From assembly GCA_021414045.1 (NCBI GenBank), contig JAIOPF010000346.1:1-6129 (forward strand): DNA of 6,129 nucleotides, written 5' to 3'. The position numbers and the translations under genes are program-made. The notes under the pieces are model-generated. The model saw only the letters and a list, made by a program, of their open reading frames with translations. It was not told where the DNA came from and ran no database searches. Below, one piece after another: positions 1-5,253 of the stretch. The DNA comes from Deltaproteobacteria bacterium. GTDB taxonomy: Bacteria; UBA10199; DSSB01. Within the stretch, counting starts at the first letter, position 1. Every line of letters begins with the position of its first letter.

Positions 1-509
1 GGCTCGTCTTCGCCAAATTTTCCCGACCCACCGCCCGGGTCTTGTTCAGCGAGAAGGCCGTGGTCGCCATTCACGAAGGTCAGCCCTGCCTGATGTTCCG
101 CATGGCCAATGCCAGGACCAATCAGATCATCGAGGCGGACCTGCATCTCGCCGTGTTGCGCGATGAAAAGACTCGTGAAGGGGCCTCGCTACGGCGTTTC
201 CACGAAATGAAGTTGGTGCGCCACCATACCCCGGTCTTCGCGCTGAGCTGGCTCGCCATCCATCCCATCGACGCCGCGAGCCCGCTCCATGGGCAGACCT
301 CGGAAAGCCTGGACGAGGTGGGAGCCGAGATCGTCGCGAGTTTTTCCGGCATCGACGATACCTTCTTGCAAACCGTCCATAAGCAGCACTCCTACATGCC
401 CGACGAGATCGAATGGGACGCCGTTTTCGAGGACGTCATCGCGGAAACTCCCAGCGGCGAGTTCACCATCGACTACCGAAAATTCCACCAGACCCGCAAA
501 TTGACTTGA
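1..509 (+). CDS. Inward-rectifier K+ channel (KirBac type), C-terminal part, 5' truncated
   Basis: The gene runs in from the left edge; the first full codon is at base 3 and the stop is TGA at 507-509, giving 168 visible residues. I recognise the cytoplasmic immunoglobulin-like domain of prokaryotic inward-rectifier potassium channels. Family hallmarks seen in order are FAKFSRPTARVLFSEKAVV (the link just after the second membrane helix), the strand GQPCLMFRMANAR, the segment IIEADLHLAVLR, the piece RRFHEMKLVRHHTPVFALSW, then HPIDAASPLHGQT and, near the end, DEIEWDAVFEDVI with a closing RKFHQ. In this family the domain forms a tetrameric cytoplasmic vestibule that gates K+ flow through the inner membrane. 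The pore helix, selectivity filter and both membrane helices lie outside the window. A TTG at base 42 could be mistaken for a start, but the conserved domain reads straight through from base 3, so it is an internal leucine codon. The thioesterase gene follows 26 bases downstream. Confidence 0.93.
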   Translation, partial: LVFAKFSRPTARVLFSEKAVVAIHEGQPCLMFRMANARTNQIIEADLHLAVLRDEKTREGASLRRFHEMKLVRHHTPVFALSWLAIHPIDAASPLHGQTSESLDEVGAEIVASFSGIDDTFLQTVHKQHSYMPDEIEWDAVFEDVIAETPSGEFTIDYRKFHQTRKLT

Positions 510-535
510 GCGCCCGGCTCGGCTATCCCCAGTTC

Positions 536-943
536 ATGTCCAAACTGAACGAGCTATTGCAGAGCATCTTTCCCCATCCCGACAATTTCGGCGCGCTACT
601 GGGATACGACCTCGAATCCTATTCCGCGGGCATGGCGCGGACTTCCCTGCAAATCGAAGACAGGCATCTCAGCCCGTCAGGCGCCACCCACGGCGGCGTC
701 ATTTCGGCTTTCGTCGATTTTTCGAGGGGAGCGGCGGTCTTCTCGAAATTGGCGAAGGGCGAGAAAACCTCGACCATCGAATTCAAAATTAACTATTTGA
801 CGCCCGTCAAACTCGGGGAAAAAATCTTCTGCGACGCCAAGCTCAAGTTCAAGGGAAGGTCTCACGCCGTGGTCGAATGCCATGTCTTCCGGGAAGAGGG
901 AAAAGACGTGGCCTTTGGGGTGGGGACTTACAATATCTATTGA
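536..943 (+). CDS. PaaI-family hotdog-fold acyl-CoA thioesterase
   Basis: 135 residues, the usual size for a single hotdog domain. The family signature is clear: HLSPSGATHGG (residues 44-54) with the His-Gly-Gly turn at 52-54, followed by the long central helix starting ISAFVDFSRGAA, in which Asp61 sits where PaaI-like enzymes carry their catalytic acid. The beta-sheet half follows: TSTIEFKINYLTPVKLGEKIFCDAKLKFKGRSHAVVECHVF. Such enzymes hydrolyse CoA thioesters (often aryl- or medium-chain acyl-CoA) in the cytoplasm as homotetramers or dimers; the substrate cannot be read here. I chose ATG 536 because family homology begins there. It has no clear Shine-Dalgarno. The only other in-frame candidate nearby is TTG 506, which overlaps the channel stop codon (TTGA) and would add ten residues; the open frame further upstream lies antiparallel to channel coding sequence and is not conserved-looking. 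The short spacing suggests co-transcription with the channel gene, though no functional link is evident. Confidence 0.9.
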   Translation: MSKLNELLQSIFPHPDNFGALLGYDLESYSAGMARTSLQIEDRHLSPSGATHGGVISAFVDFSRGAAVFSKLAKGEKTSTIEFKINYLTPVKLGEKIFCDAKLKFKGRSHAVVECHVFREEGKDVAFGVGTYNIY

Positions 944-1098
944 AGACAGCTGGCACGATGACCCGCCTTAAGACCACCTTACACACCGATAACCCCTTAT
1001 TTTTCAAGTCCCTGAGAGTGCCCCCCTCGCCCTAAAATTGGGGGCGAAAATATTTAGGACCCCGAGGCAACTCGAGCAACCAGAATGAGGATAATTTC

Positions 1099-1111
1099 AG
1101 GAGAGGGAGGT
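1099..1111 (+). promoter_or_regulatory. Purine-rich ribosome binding site that sets the start at 1116
   Basis: The stretch AGGAGAGGGAGGT lies just before ATG 1116; the GGAGGT part (1106-1111) leaves four bases to the ATG. An in-frame GTG at 1110 overlaps this site and so cannot be the start used with it, which favours ATG 1116. Confidence 0.7.
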
Positions 1112-1115
1112 GGGG

Positions 1116-1976
1116 ATGGCTTTTCGCGCACTATTGGTTTTTTGGCTTTTGGCGGGCTCCGCCTGTTCAGCGGGCCTCATGGGCTCCAGTGCGGTGGGAG
1201 GCAGCCCCAGCGAAGTCTCGAACGAGATTTCGAACACCTCCCCAACCACGACGAAATCCTCTCCCGACGATTCTAGCGATACCCTAGCCGCGGCGCCCAT
1301 CCCCGCCTCTCTTCCGCTCACTGGCGGCACGGCCCCGGGCACGCCCACCAACGCAAGCTCCTATTACATGCTTCCCGGCAATAGCCCGCGCATCGCCTCC
1401 GCCGGCGGAGGCAGCGGCGTTCTTTCCGCCCCCACCGACGACGATAAAGTTCACGTGAATTGCAACCACCTTGCCTATCTTGAAGAGGTCAAAGACCCTC
1501 CAGAGGAGATCGTCTCTCATAACGAAACTCCTTGGAATATTCTTGAGGGAAAAACCTTGCGGCGTAAGTTGCTCGTCCTACGCAAAGGCGATGCCGAACC
1601 CGAGGACCTGCAGGTGAGGGTCTATCGCGCCAGCCCGGACGAACAGCGGGTCGTCTACCGCGATTACGTCTTCGCTCAATTGGGCGCCCAAGGCCAAGAG
1701 CTCGAAATCGAGATCGAAAACCCCCAATTCGGGGAAATCGTGAAGGTTTTTTATTCGGCACCAAAACCCTCCGCCGATCCGCTAGACCGCGTCTCGAAAA
1801 ATTGCGCTCAGTATCGTTTTGACGGTTTGGAATCGAAATGGACTCCCGCCCCTTACGAAGAATACGCCCAAGGTCCCTTAAGCCGAGTCTATGTCAACCA
1901 AATGGGTTCCTTTCCCATCCAGGTGATTCCGTCGAAGCATCCCGGCATTCCCGGCATTCCTCTATTTAAAAAATAG
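1116..1976 (+). CDS. Predicted lipoprotein of unknown function with Ser/Thr/Pro-rich linker
   Basis: 286 residues, family not recognised. The N-terminus has one Arg, a hydrophobic stretch (ALLVFWLLAG) and Cys17 in the context AGSAC; this fits the relaxed lipobox pattern but lacks the usual Leu at -3, so lipidation is likely rather than certain. Residues about 20-110 are low complexity (Ser, Thr, Pro, Gly, Ala), a typical flexible tether off the membrane. The folded part appears to run from about residue 113 to the end and is mixed alpha/beta with many charged residues. It carries only two cysteines, 116 (VNCNHL) and 230 (KNCAQY), which could form one disulfide in the periplasm. The extreme C-terminus ends in a GIPGIP repeat made by a 9-base tandem duplication (1941-1958). 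It stands 172 bases after the thioesterase and converges with the minus-strand lipoprotein, so it is probably a single-gene unit. Confidence 0.82.
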   Translation: MAFRALLVFWLLAGSACSAGLMGSSAVGGSPSEVSNEISNTSPTTTKSSPDDSSDTLAAAPIPASLPLTGGTAPGTPTNASSYYMLPGNSPRIASAGGGSGVLSAPTDDDKVHVNCNHLAYLEEVKDPPEEIVSHNETPWNILEGKTLRRKLLVLRKGDAEPEDLQVRVYRASPDEQRVVYRDYVFAQLGAQGQELEIEIENPQFGEIVKVFYSAPKPSADPLDRVSKNCAQYRFDGLESKWTPAPYEEYAQGPLSRVYVNQMGSFPIQVIPSKHPGIPGIPLFKK

Positions 1977-2000
1977 CGGTTCCTTGATAAAAAGCCGCTA
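1965..2000 (-). terminator. Rho-independent-type terminator of the minus-strand operon, built from both genes' stop codons
   Basis: TAGCGG (1974-1979) pairs perfectly with CCGCTA (1995-2000) across a 15-base loop. Read on the minus strand, the stem is followed at once by TTTTTTAAAT (complement of 1964-1973), the classical hairpin plus T-tract. On the plus strand no T-run follows, so it should act mainly leftward. The left arm begins with the TAG stop of the plus-strand lipoprotein and the right arm is the TAG stop of the minus-strand one. The six-pair stem and long loop make it modest in strength. Confidence 0.6.
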
Positions 2001-2648
2001 GAGGCTAAAAGCACTCGAAAAATTCCCAAGAATTTGCTCGGCCAATTGGGAGTTTTGCGCGGCGGAAATCATGACCGTCGCCCCGTTCTGGCAAAGCCCG
2101 CCCAAATCGACGCCCGCAAAGACGGCGTTGGGATCCACCTGGACTAAGAGCTGAGTCTCCTCTCCTGAGACTACCGATACGCCCTCATCTCCGGCATCGA
2201 CTTCCAGCGCCGTTCCATCGGCCTGAAGCTGGACGTTCAGGACGCACTTGCTGCCGCCTTTGCGGGCTTCCCCCTCCAGCAATATCGAATTCCCCTGCAA
2301 GGGCGGATTCCCGGTCATTCCCAAGGTCAAAGCAAGGCTGGAATAATCTCCCGGCGCCATGTCCTCCAATACCGCTAGCCCGCTCGCGGTCTCGGAAAAA
2401 ATATCGGCGCTAAAAGCTTCCTCGACCGAAGCTTCGCCCAACTGCATTTGGGAAAAAGACAAGGCAAAATGCGTGAAGGTGAGGATGAAGCCGTCGTGGC
2501 TCACCACTGGCGTCGAGCTCTCCAGCCCGGAGAGTTGCAAAGACAAGTTCGCCGAGCCCGGCTCGTCGTCGAAATTCCCTGGCCCAGTCGCGCAGGCAAA
2601 CAGGGTGAAAAACGCGGGAATGACCCTCAAATATTTCCAAATCGGCAT
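1998..2648 (-). CDS. Predicted lipoprotein, beta-rich, unknown function (possibly DUF4382-like)
   Basis: 216 residues. The N-terminus MPIWKYLRVIPAFFTLFAC has a basic n-region, a hydrophobic core and a good lipobox (LFAC, Cys19), so an anchored envelope lipoprotein is likely. The mature part alternates short beta strands: LSLQLSGL, FILTFTHFALSFSQMQL, SGLAVLEDMAPGDYSSLALTLGM, NSILLEGEAR, CVLNVQLQADG, ETQLLVQVDP. The order (strand with a conserved-looking 'FTHFALSFSQ', then 'MAPGDYSSLALTL', then 'ILLEGEAR') recalls DUF4382-type and related lipoproteins often found beside metal-transport genes; this is recollection of a pattern, not a search result. Two cysteines, 135 and 186, may pair. The start is ATG 2648 because a perfect AGGAGG lies four bases upstream; an in-frame start 21 bases further out has no such site. 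It is the last gene of the minus-strand run, 39 bases after the amber-interrupted lipoprotein gene. Confidence 0.85.
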   Translation of the reverse strand: MPIWKYLRVIPAFFTLFACATGPGNFDDEPGSANLSLQLSGLESSTPVVSHDGFILTFTHFALSFSQMQLGEASVEEAFSADIFSETASGLAVLEDMAPGDYSSLALTLGMTGNPPLQGNSILLEGEARKGGSKCVLNVQLQADGTALEVDAGDEGVSVVSGEETQLLVQVDPNAVFAGVDLGGLCQNGATVMISAAQNSQLAEQILGNFSSAFSL

Positions 2649-2652
2649 AGAA

Positions 2653-2658
2653 CCTCCT
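2653..2658 (-). promoter_or_regulatory. Perfect AGGAGG ribosome binding site deciding the start at 2648
   Basis: CCTCCT on the plus strand reads AGGAGG on the minus strand and leaves four bases (TTCT) before ATG 2648. The alternative upstream start would put this motif inside the coding sequence. It is the strongest ribosome binding site in the minus-strand operon. Confidence 0.75.
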
Positions 2659-2687
2659 AAAATTATCAAATCACGAAACCAAGGGAC

Positions 2688-3176
2688 CTAACGTACGACC
2701 AGGCAATCGGATACCGGAGTATCCGCGGGCAGGCCCTCCAACTGAATAGTCGCCGGAGTGACCAAGAGATCATGCCGGCTGACTTGGTGATGGACGACGG
2801 ACCCGTTCACCTCATGGTCGTGGCCCCCGCTTTCCTCATGGATGGCGCGACGCAGGATGCAACCGACACGCCCCTCCGAAAAGGCCTGGCGCAAGTCGGC
2901 CCGCGGACTCGTGAGCACCGAGCGGTAAAGCGTATAGGCTTCCATCATATCCATGAGGTCCTGAAGGTTTTCGAAAGAACAGGGTGCCCCGGAATACAGA
3001 TACATTTGAAGGCCTTCCAAGGTCGAGAGTATAGTCCTGAGCTCCGGATTCGCCATCACCGAAGAATAATTTCCTTCATTCTGCAGATTAGGAATCAGCG
3101 AGAAAATCGAGGTCGCGGTCGGCGCATCGGAAGCCATCACGCGATTCCCATCGATGCGACAGGAGCCTCCGCGCAA
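2688..3176 (-). CDS. C-terminal half of the interrupted lipoprotein (start uncertain)
   Basis: In frame with the preceding half and separated from it by TAG and one Val codon. The nominal start is a TTG at 3176; GTG/ATG codons at 3140-3135 are the next options. None has a well-spaced Shine-Dalgarno, and there is no signal peptide, which does not fit the Cys- and His-rich composition expected of an envelope protein. Central residues (FSLIPNLQNEG through MEAYTLYRSVL) look helical. Best read as the continuation of one gene, not an independent one. Confidence 0.5.
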   Translation of the reverse strand: MRGGSCRIDGNRVMASDAPTATSIFSLIPNLQNEGNYSSVMANPELRTILSTLEGLQMYLYSGAPCSFENLQDLMDMMEAYTLYRSVLTSPRADLRQAFSEGRVGCILRRAIHEESGGHDHEVNGSVVHHQVSRHDLLVTPATIQLEGLPADTPVSDCLVVR

Positions 3177-3179
3177 GAC

Positions 3180-3479
3180 CTAGTGCAACCGGCAGTATTC
3201 CTGCCTAGCGTCCTGAATCACGAAACGCTCCGGGCGAGCCGCCTCGGGAGAACATTGCGGAGCCGAAAAAGAAAGCGGCCCCGCCAACCGAGACGGAATC
3301 AAGGTCGGAACCAACCACCGGCCGCCGGAAGCCGAACCTAGTGGGCGTAATCTCGGCGCGGACGCGGGAGGAGGAAGATCGGGCGGCGGCGCGCTGGGAG
3401 GCGATGGACTCTCCTCGGATCGACTGCAACCACTCAAGAAGATAGCCGCCGCGGCGACTCCTAAAATTACCGGTAACAT
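3180..3479 (-). CDS. N-terminal half of the interrupted lipoprotein (99 aa)
   Basis: This is what would be made if the amber codon terminates. It has a clear lipoprotein signal (LSGC, Cys18), a Pro-rich tether and about 50 residues ending EYCRLH. ATG 3479 is preceded by AGGAG eight bases upstream, and that site overlaps the end of the His-rich gene, whose stop is only three bases before this start; translational coupling is likely. A product of this size would be little more than an anchor and linker. Confidence 0.65.
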   Translation of the reverse strand: MLPVILGVAAAAIFLSGCSRSEESPSPPSAPPPDLPPPASAPRLRPLGSASGGRWLVPTLIPSRLAGPLSFSAPQCSPEAARPERFVIQDARQEYCRLH

Positions 3480-3482
3480 ATC

Positions 3483-4790
3483 TTAAGCTCCTATTCCATC
3501 GCAGGACGCCGCGACTTCTTCACTCGAGAAATCCTCGGTTTCCCGCGCTTCGTCGGAAAAATCCGAATCTTGTTTGGAAACGACGGTCTCCCGGAACTCC
3601 CCCTTTTTCTTGACCTTGGGCTTTGGACGACGTTTTTTTTCTTTGGCGGCGAGGAGAGTCGCCAACTGCTGCAACAACAGCTCATCCCGAGCGGTATCCT
3701 CCGTTTCGCCGGTTTTCTTCCCGGGCTTGGCGAACAGCAGGCTCAGAAAACCCATCAAGGACTTTTCCAGCCTCTGCAGCAAACCTGGATTGAAGCGAGG
3801 CAGGAGGGGTGCATTGAATCCCATCGGAGCCAACATCAAGCCCAAGCCCTGGATTGCAGACTCTTTGCCCGCGGGAAGACCACGCATCCCAGCCCCGGAA
3901 AGGTTGGCGAGCAGCTGCAACCCGAGCAGAACCTCCATTCCTTTCCCGGCGCTGGAAGTTCCGAGCAAGATCATCAGGGCCGCCAGTTCTTTCGGCGACT
4001 CCCCGGCCAGACTCGCCACCAGGGCTCTCAGTTGAGGCGGAAGGGATTGGAGCAATTCAGGATTCTGCATCGCCTCTTGGACGAGACCGCCGATGGCTTC
4101 GGCGAGGACGGCGTTCAATTTCAAGGAGCCGGTTTGGGCGCCGGGTTGCTTCAAGGCCTGCTGCAGGGTTTCTTGCAACCTCTGCAAAGAATGTTCGGCG
4201 GCCAATTCCTCTCGCGCCTCGGTACGGGGAGAGGAGGCTTTGCCGTCGGGCGTTCGCCCGCCCCCGTAGGAAGCGGAATGCCCGGAGATCGCGGCGCCCT
4301 CCCGGGGATTCACGGGCGCGTCCTTCGCGGCCTGAGATGGTGGTCTTTGCGGAGGCAGGAAATTTTGCAAAACCCTGGTCCAGGAAAGGTTGTTCGCTGC
4401 TTGCGGCGAGAAGAATCGGGCCGTTCCGGAATTGACGTTTTCGCCGCGAGGTCCCTGACCTTGCCCGCGCAGCAGGGCCGATTCCCTCGGCTCGGAACGC
4501 GGCCCCGCGGTCTCGCGTCCCGATTGCGGAGCAGCCCGGCTCTCCGGCTGTCGGGAAGTCTCGGCCCGCTGCCCCGACCGCAGCTGCGCGGTCTCGCGGG
4601 CGGCGTTATGGAATTCCTCCAAGGTCGCGCGCCCTTCCGTCCTTTGATGCTCCTGCATATGATCGAGGTGTTCCGCAGGGCTCTCATTGACACTGTGGAC
4701 ATGCCCATGATCGTGGCCATCTCCGACGCTAACACCGTGATTATGCCCATCTCCGGCGAAATGCCCCGGAGGCAATAAAGGTGGAGTCAT
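3483..4790 (-). CDS. His-rich protein of unknown function
   Basis: 435 residues from ATG 4790. The N-terminus carries two near-identical ten-residue units, GDGHNHGVSV and GDGHDHGHVH (13-32), with further His at 10, 41, 44, 48 and 61: a typical metal-binding His stretch as found in zinc, nickel or copper proteins. Residues about 49-190 are polar low complexity rich in Arg, Gln, Glu and Pro. Residues about 195-370 look like a bundle of Leu/Ala-rich helices (LQRLQETLQQALKQ, LVQEAMQNPELLQSLPPQLR, ELAALMILLG). A basic cluster (KEKKRRPKPKVKKK, about 383-396) and an acidic Ser-rich tail close it. There is no signal peptide, so it appears cytoplasmic unless the start is wrong. A TTG at 4823 in the same frame would add 11 residues; neither start has a Shine-Dalgarno. 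It sits 78 bases after the small CxxC gene and three bases before the amber-interrupted lipoprotein. No family recognised. Confidence 0.78.
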   Translation of the reverse strand: MTPPLLPPGHFAGDGHNHGVSVGDGHDHGHVHSVNESPAEHLDHMQEHQRTEGRATLEEFHNAARETAQLRSGQRAETSRQPESRAAPQSGRETAGPRSEPRESALLRGQGQGPRGENVNSGTARFFSPQAANNLSWTRVLQNFLPPQRPPSQAAKDAPVNPREGAAISGHSASYGGGRTPDGKASSPRTEAREELAAEHSLQRLQETLQQALKQPGAQTGSLKLNAVLAEAIGGLVQEAMQNPELLQSLPPQLRALVASLAGESPKELAALMILLGTSSAGKGMEVLLGLQLLANLSGAGMRGLPAGKESAIQGLGLMLAPMGFNAPLLPRFNPGLLQRLEKSLMGFLSLLFAKPGKKTGETEDTARDELLLQQLATLLAAKEKKRRPKPKVKKKGEFRETVVSKQDSDFSDEARETEDFSSEEVAASCDGIGA

Positions 4791-4868
4791 AAAATATTTT
4801 CCGACGACGGAGAAATCCGCCAACTTAAGGATTAAAAAAGAAAAAGGGAAAAAACGAAGAAACGGAAA

Positions 4869-5162
4869 TTAGCAGGCAGGAGGGGCTTGAGAAAATTTTC
4901 CGAGTAAAACCGGGGAAGAGACTAGAAAAAGCGAAGCGGGAACCGCAAGGGAAACCGACCATTGAGCCTCGGGCGATGCCGAGGGAGGGGCCGAGGCATC
5001 GACGGTACCGCGGCTATGCTGGGCCACCATGCAGGTCGCGCAATGGTCGGCGGACTTGGCATTGATCTCGTGGTGGTGAAACGAGACAAGGATCCCCGCG
5101 GCGAAAATGGCCAAAGCCATGAGCGTGGACAGGAATCGTTTTTTAGTGCGATCGCGGAGCAT
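4869..5162 (-). CDS. Small membrane or exported CxxC/His protein (97 aa), paralogue of the gene at 5254
   Basis: 97 residues from ATG 5162: a basic N-terminus (LRDRTKKR), a hydrophobic segment (residues 10-28), a His triplet at 29-31, then DHCATCMVAQH with Cys41 and Cys44 and flanking His40 and His49. A second hydrophobic stretch (about 67-88) and a tail ending SQAPPAC follow. The layout resembles small heavy-metal-associated proteins such as DUF2946, a tentative match from memory. The Cys/His cluster just outside the membrane segment suggests metal binding in the periplasm. ATG 5162 was chosen because GGAAGAGAG precedes it; in-frame ATG 5177 and TTG 5201 add residues with no ribosome binding site, and TTG 5201 lies within a promoter-like dyad. 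It is the first gene of the minus-strand run and is divergent from its paralogue. Confidence 0.8.
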   Translation of the reverse strand: MLRDRTKKRFLSTLMALAIFAAGILVSFHHHEINAKSADHCATCMVAQHSRGTVDASAPPSASPEAQWSVSLAVPASLFLVSSPVLLGKFSQAPPAC

Positions 5163-5194
5163 GGATCTCTCTTCCATAAAGATCGGTCGTCGGC

Positions 5195-5222
5195 CTGTCA
5201 AGTTGCTTCAAGTCGTTGACAG
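5195..5222. promoter_or_regulatory. 28-base dyad with back-to-back -35-like TTGACA boxes (divergent promoter/operator)
   Basis: CTGTCAA (5195-5201) and TTGACAG (5216-5222) are perfect inverted repeats separated by 14 bases. Each arm holds a consensus -35 hexamer, TTGACA, pointing outward: one for the minus-strand gene at 5162, one for the plus-strand gene at 5254. A weak -10 candidate is TATGGA (5178-5173, minus strand, 17-base spacing); on the plus strand only GTAAAG or TAAAGC around 5239-5245 is available. TCAAGT occurs three times (5198, 5208, 5235), the first two exactly ten bases apart. The arrangement suggests one regulator controlling both directions. If these are true -35 boxes, the transcripts would have almost no leader. 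Confidence 0.5.
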
Positions 5223-5253
5223 TTCCGTCACTTCTCAAGTAAAGCGGAAAACG

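Larger units (their letters stand above)
2688..3479 (-). pseudogene. Lipoprotein gene interrupted by one in-frame amber codon (TAG at 3182-3180)
   Basis: Two open stretches lie in the same frame with only one TAG between them: 99 residues from ATG 3479, then TAG, then 163 codons to the TAG at 2690-2688. Joined, they give a 263-residue protein: signal MLPVILGVAAAAIFLSGC with lipobox LSGC (Cys18), a Pro/Ser-rich tether (20-47), and a folded part. The fold's six cysteines (76, 96, 107, 167, 207, 259) fall two before and four after the stop, an even number that suits disulfides in an exported protein. A His-rich patch near the end, GGHDHEVNGSVVHHQVSRHD (joined residues 217-236), could bind metal. 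The second half has no signal peptide and no good ribosome binding site, so it makes sense only as a continuation. A CAG-to-TAG change (Gln) in the coding strand is the simplest origin. Real nonsense mutation, assembly error and natural readthrough all remain possible. The family is not recognised. Confidence 0.72.

Noticed and set aside
413..535. Upstream in-frame extension of the thioesterase
   Set aside because: This stretch overlaps the conserved C-terminal domain of the potassium channel in another frame and its translation (Arg-rich) has no family resemblance.
1027..1047. Perfect six-pair hairpin TCGCCC / GGGCGA in the gap after the thioesterase, considered as a terminator
   Set aside because: It is followed by AAAATATTTA and not a T-run on the plus strand, so it is not a convincing terminator; alternative pairing with the C-run at 1021-1026 also exists. 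A leader structure for the next gene is possible but unsupported.
1090..1095. GATAAT, close to the -10 consensus, upstream of the lipoprotein at 1116
   Set aside because: There is no -35-like hexamer at a suitable distance, and a start of transcription here would fall within the ribosome binding site.
2772..3341. 189-codon plus-strand frame across the amber-interrupted gene
   Set aside because: It is uninterrupted where the minus-strand gene has its TAG, which made it worth a look, but the translation shows no signal, domain or ribosome binding site and has shadow-like composition; the minus-strand product has a clear lipobox and coupled start.
2688..3479. Pyrrolysine or other programmed amber decoding as the default explanation of the split gene
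   Set aside because: No stem-loop of a known insertion element could be identified after the TAG, no suppressor tRNA gene is in the window, and TAG ends three other genes here. It is kept only as one of several possibilities.
3570..4778. 402-codon open frame on the plus strand, antisense to the His-rich gene
   Set aside because: Its translation is full of Gln, Arg, Phe and Trp runs without any domain, and it has no signal or ribosome binding site. The minus-strand frame is longer, has organised segments, and fits tightly between two co-oriented genes.
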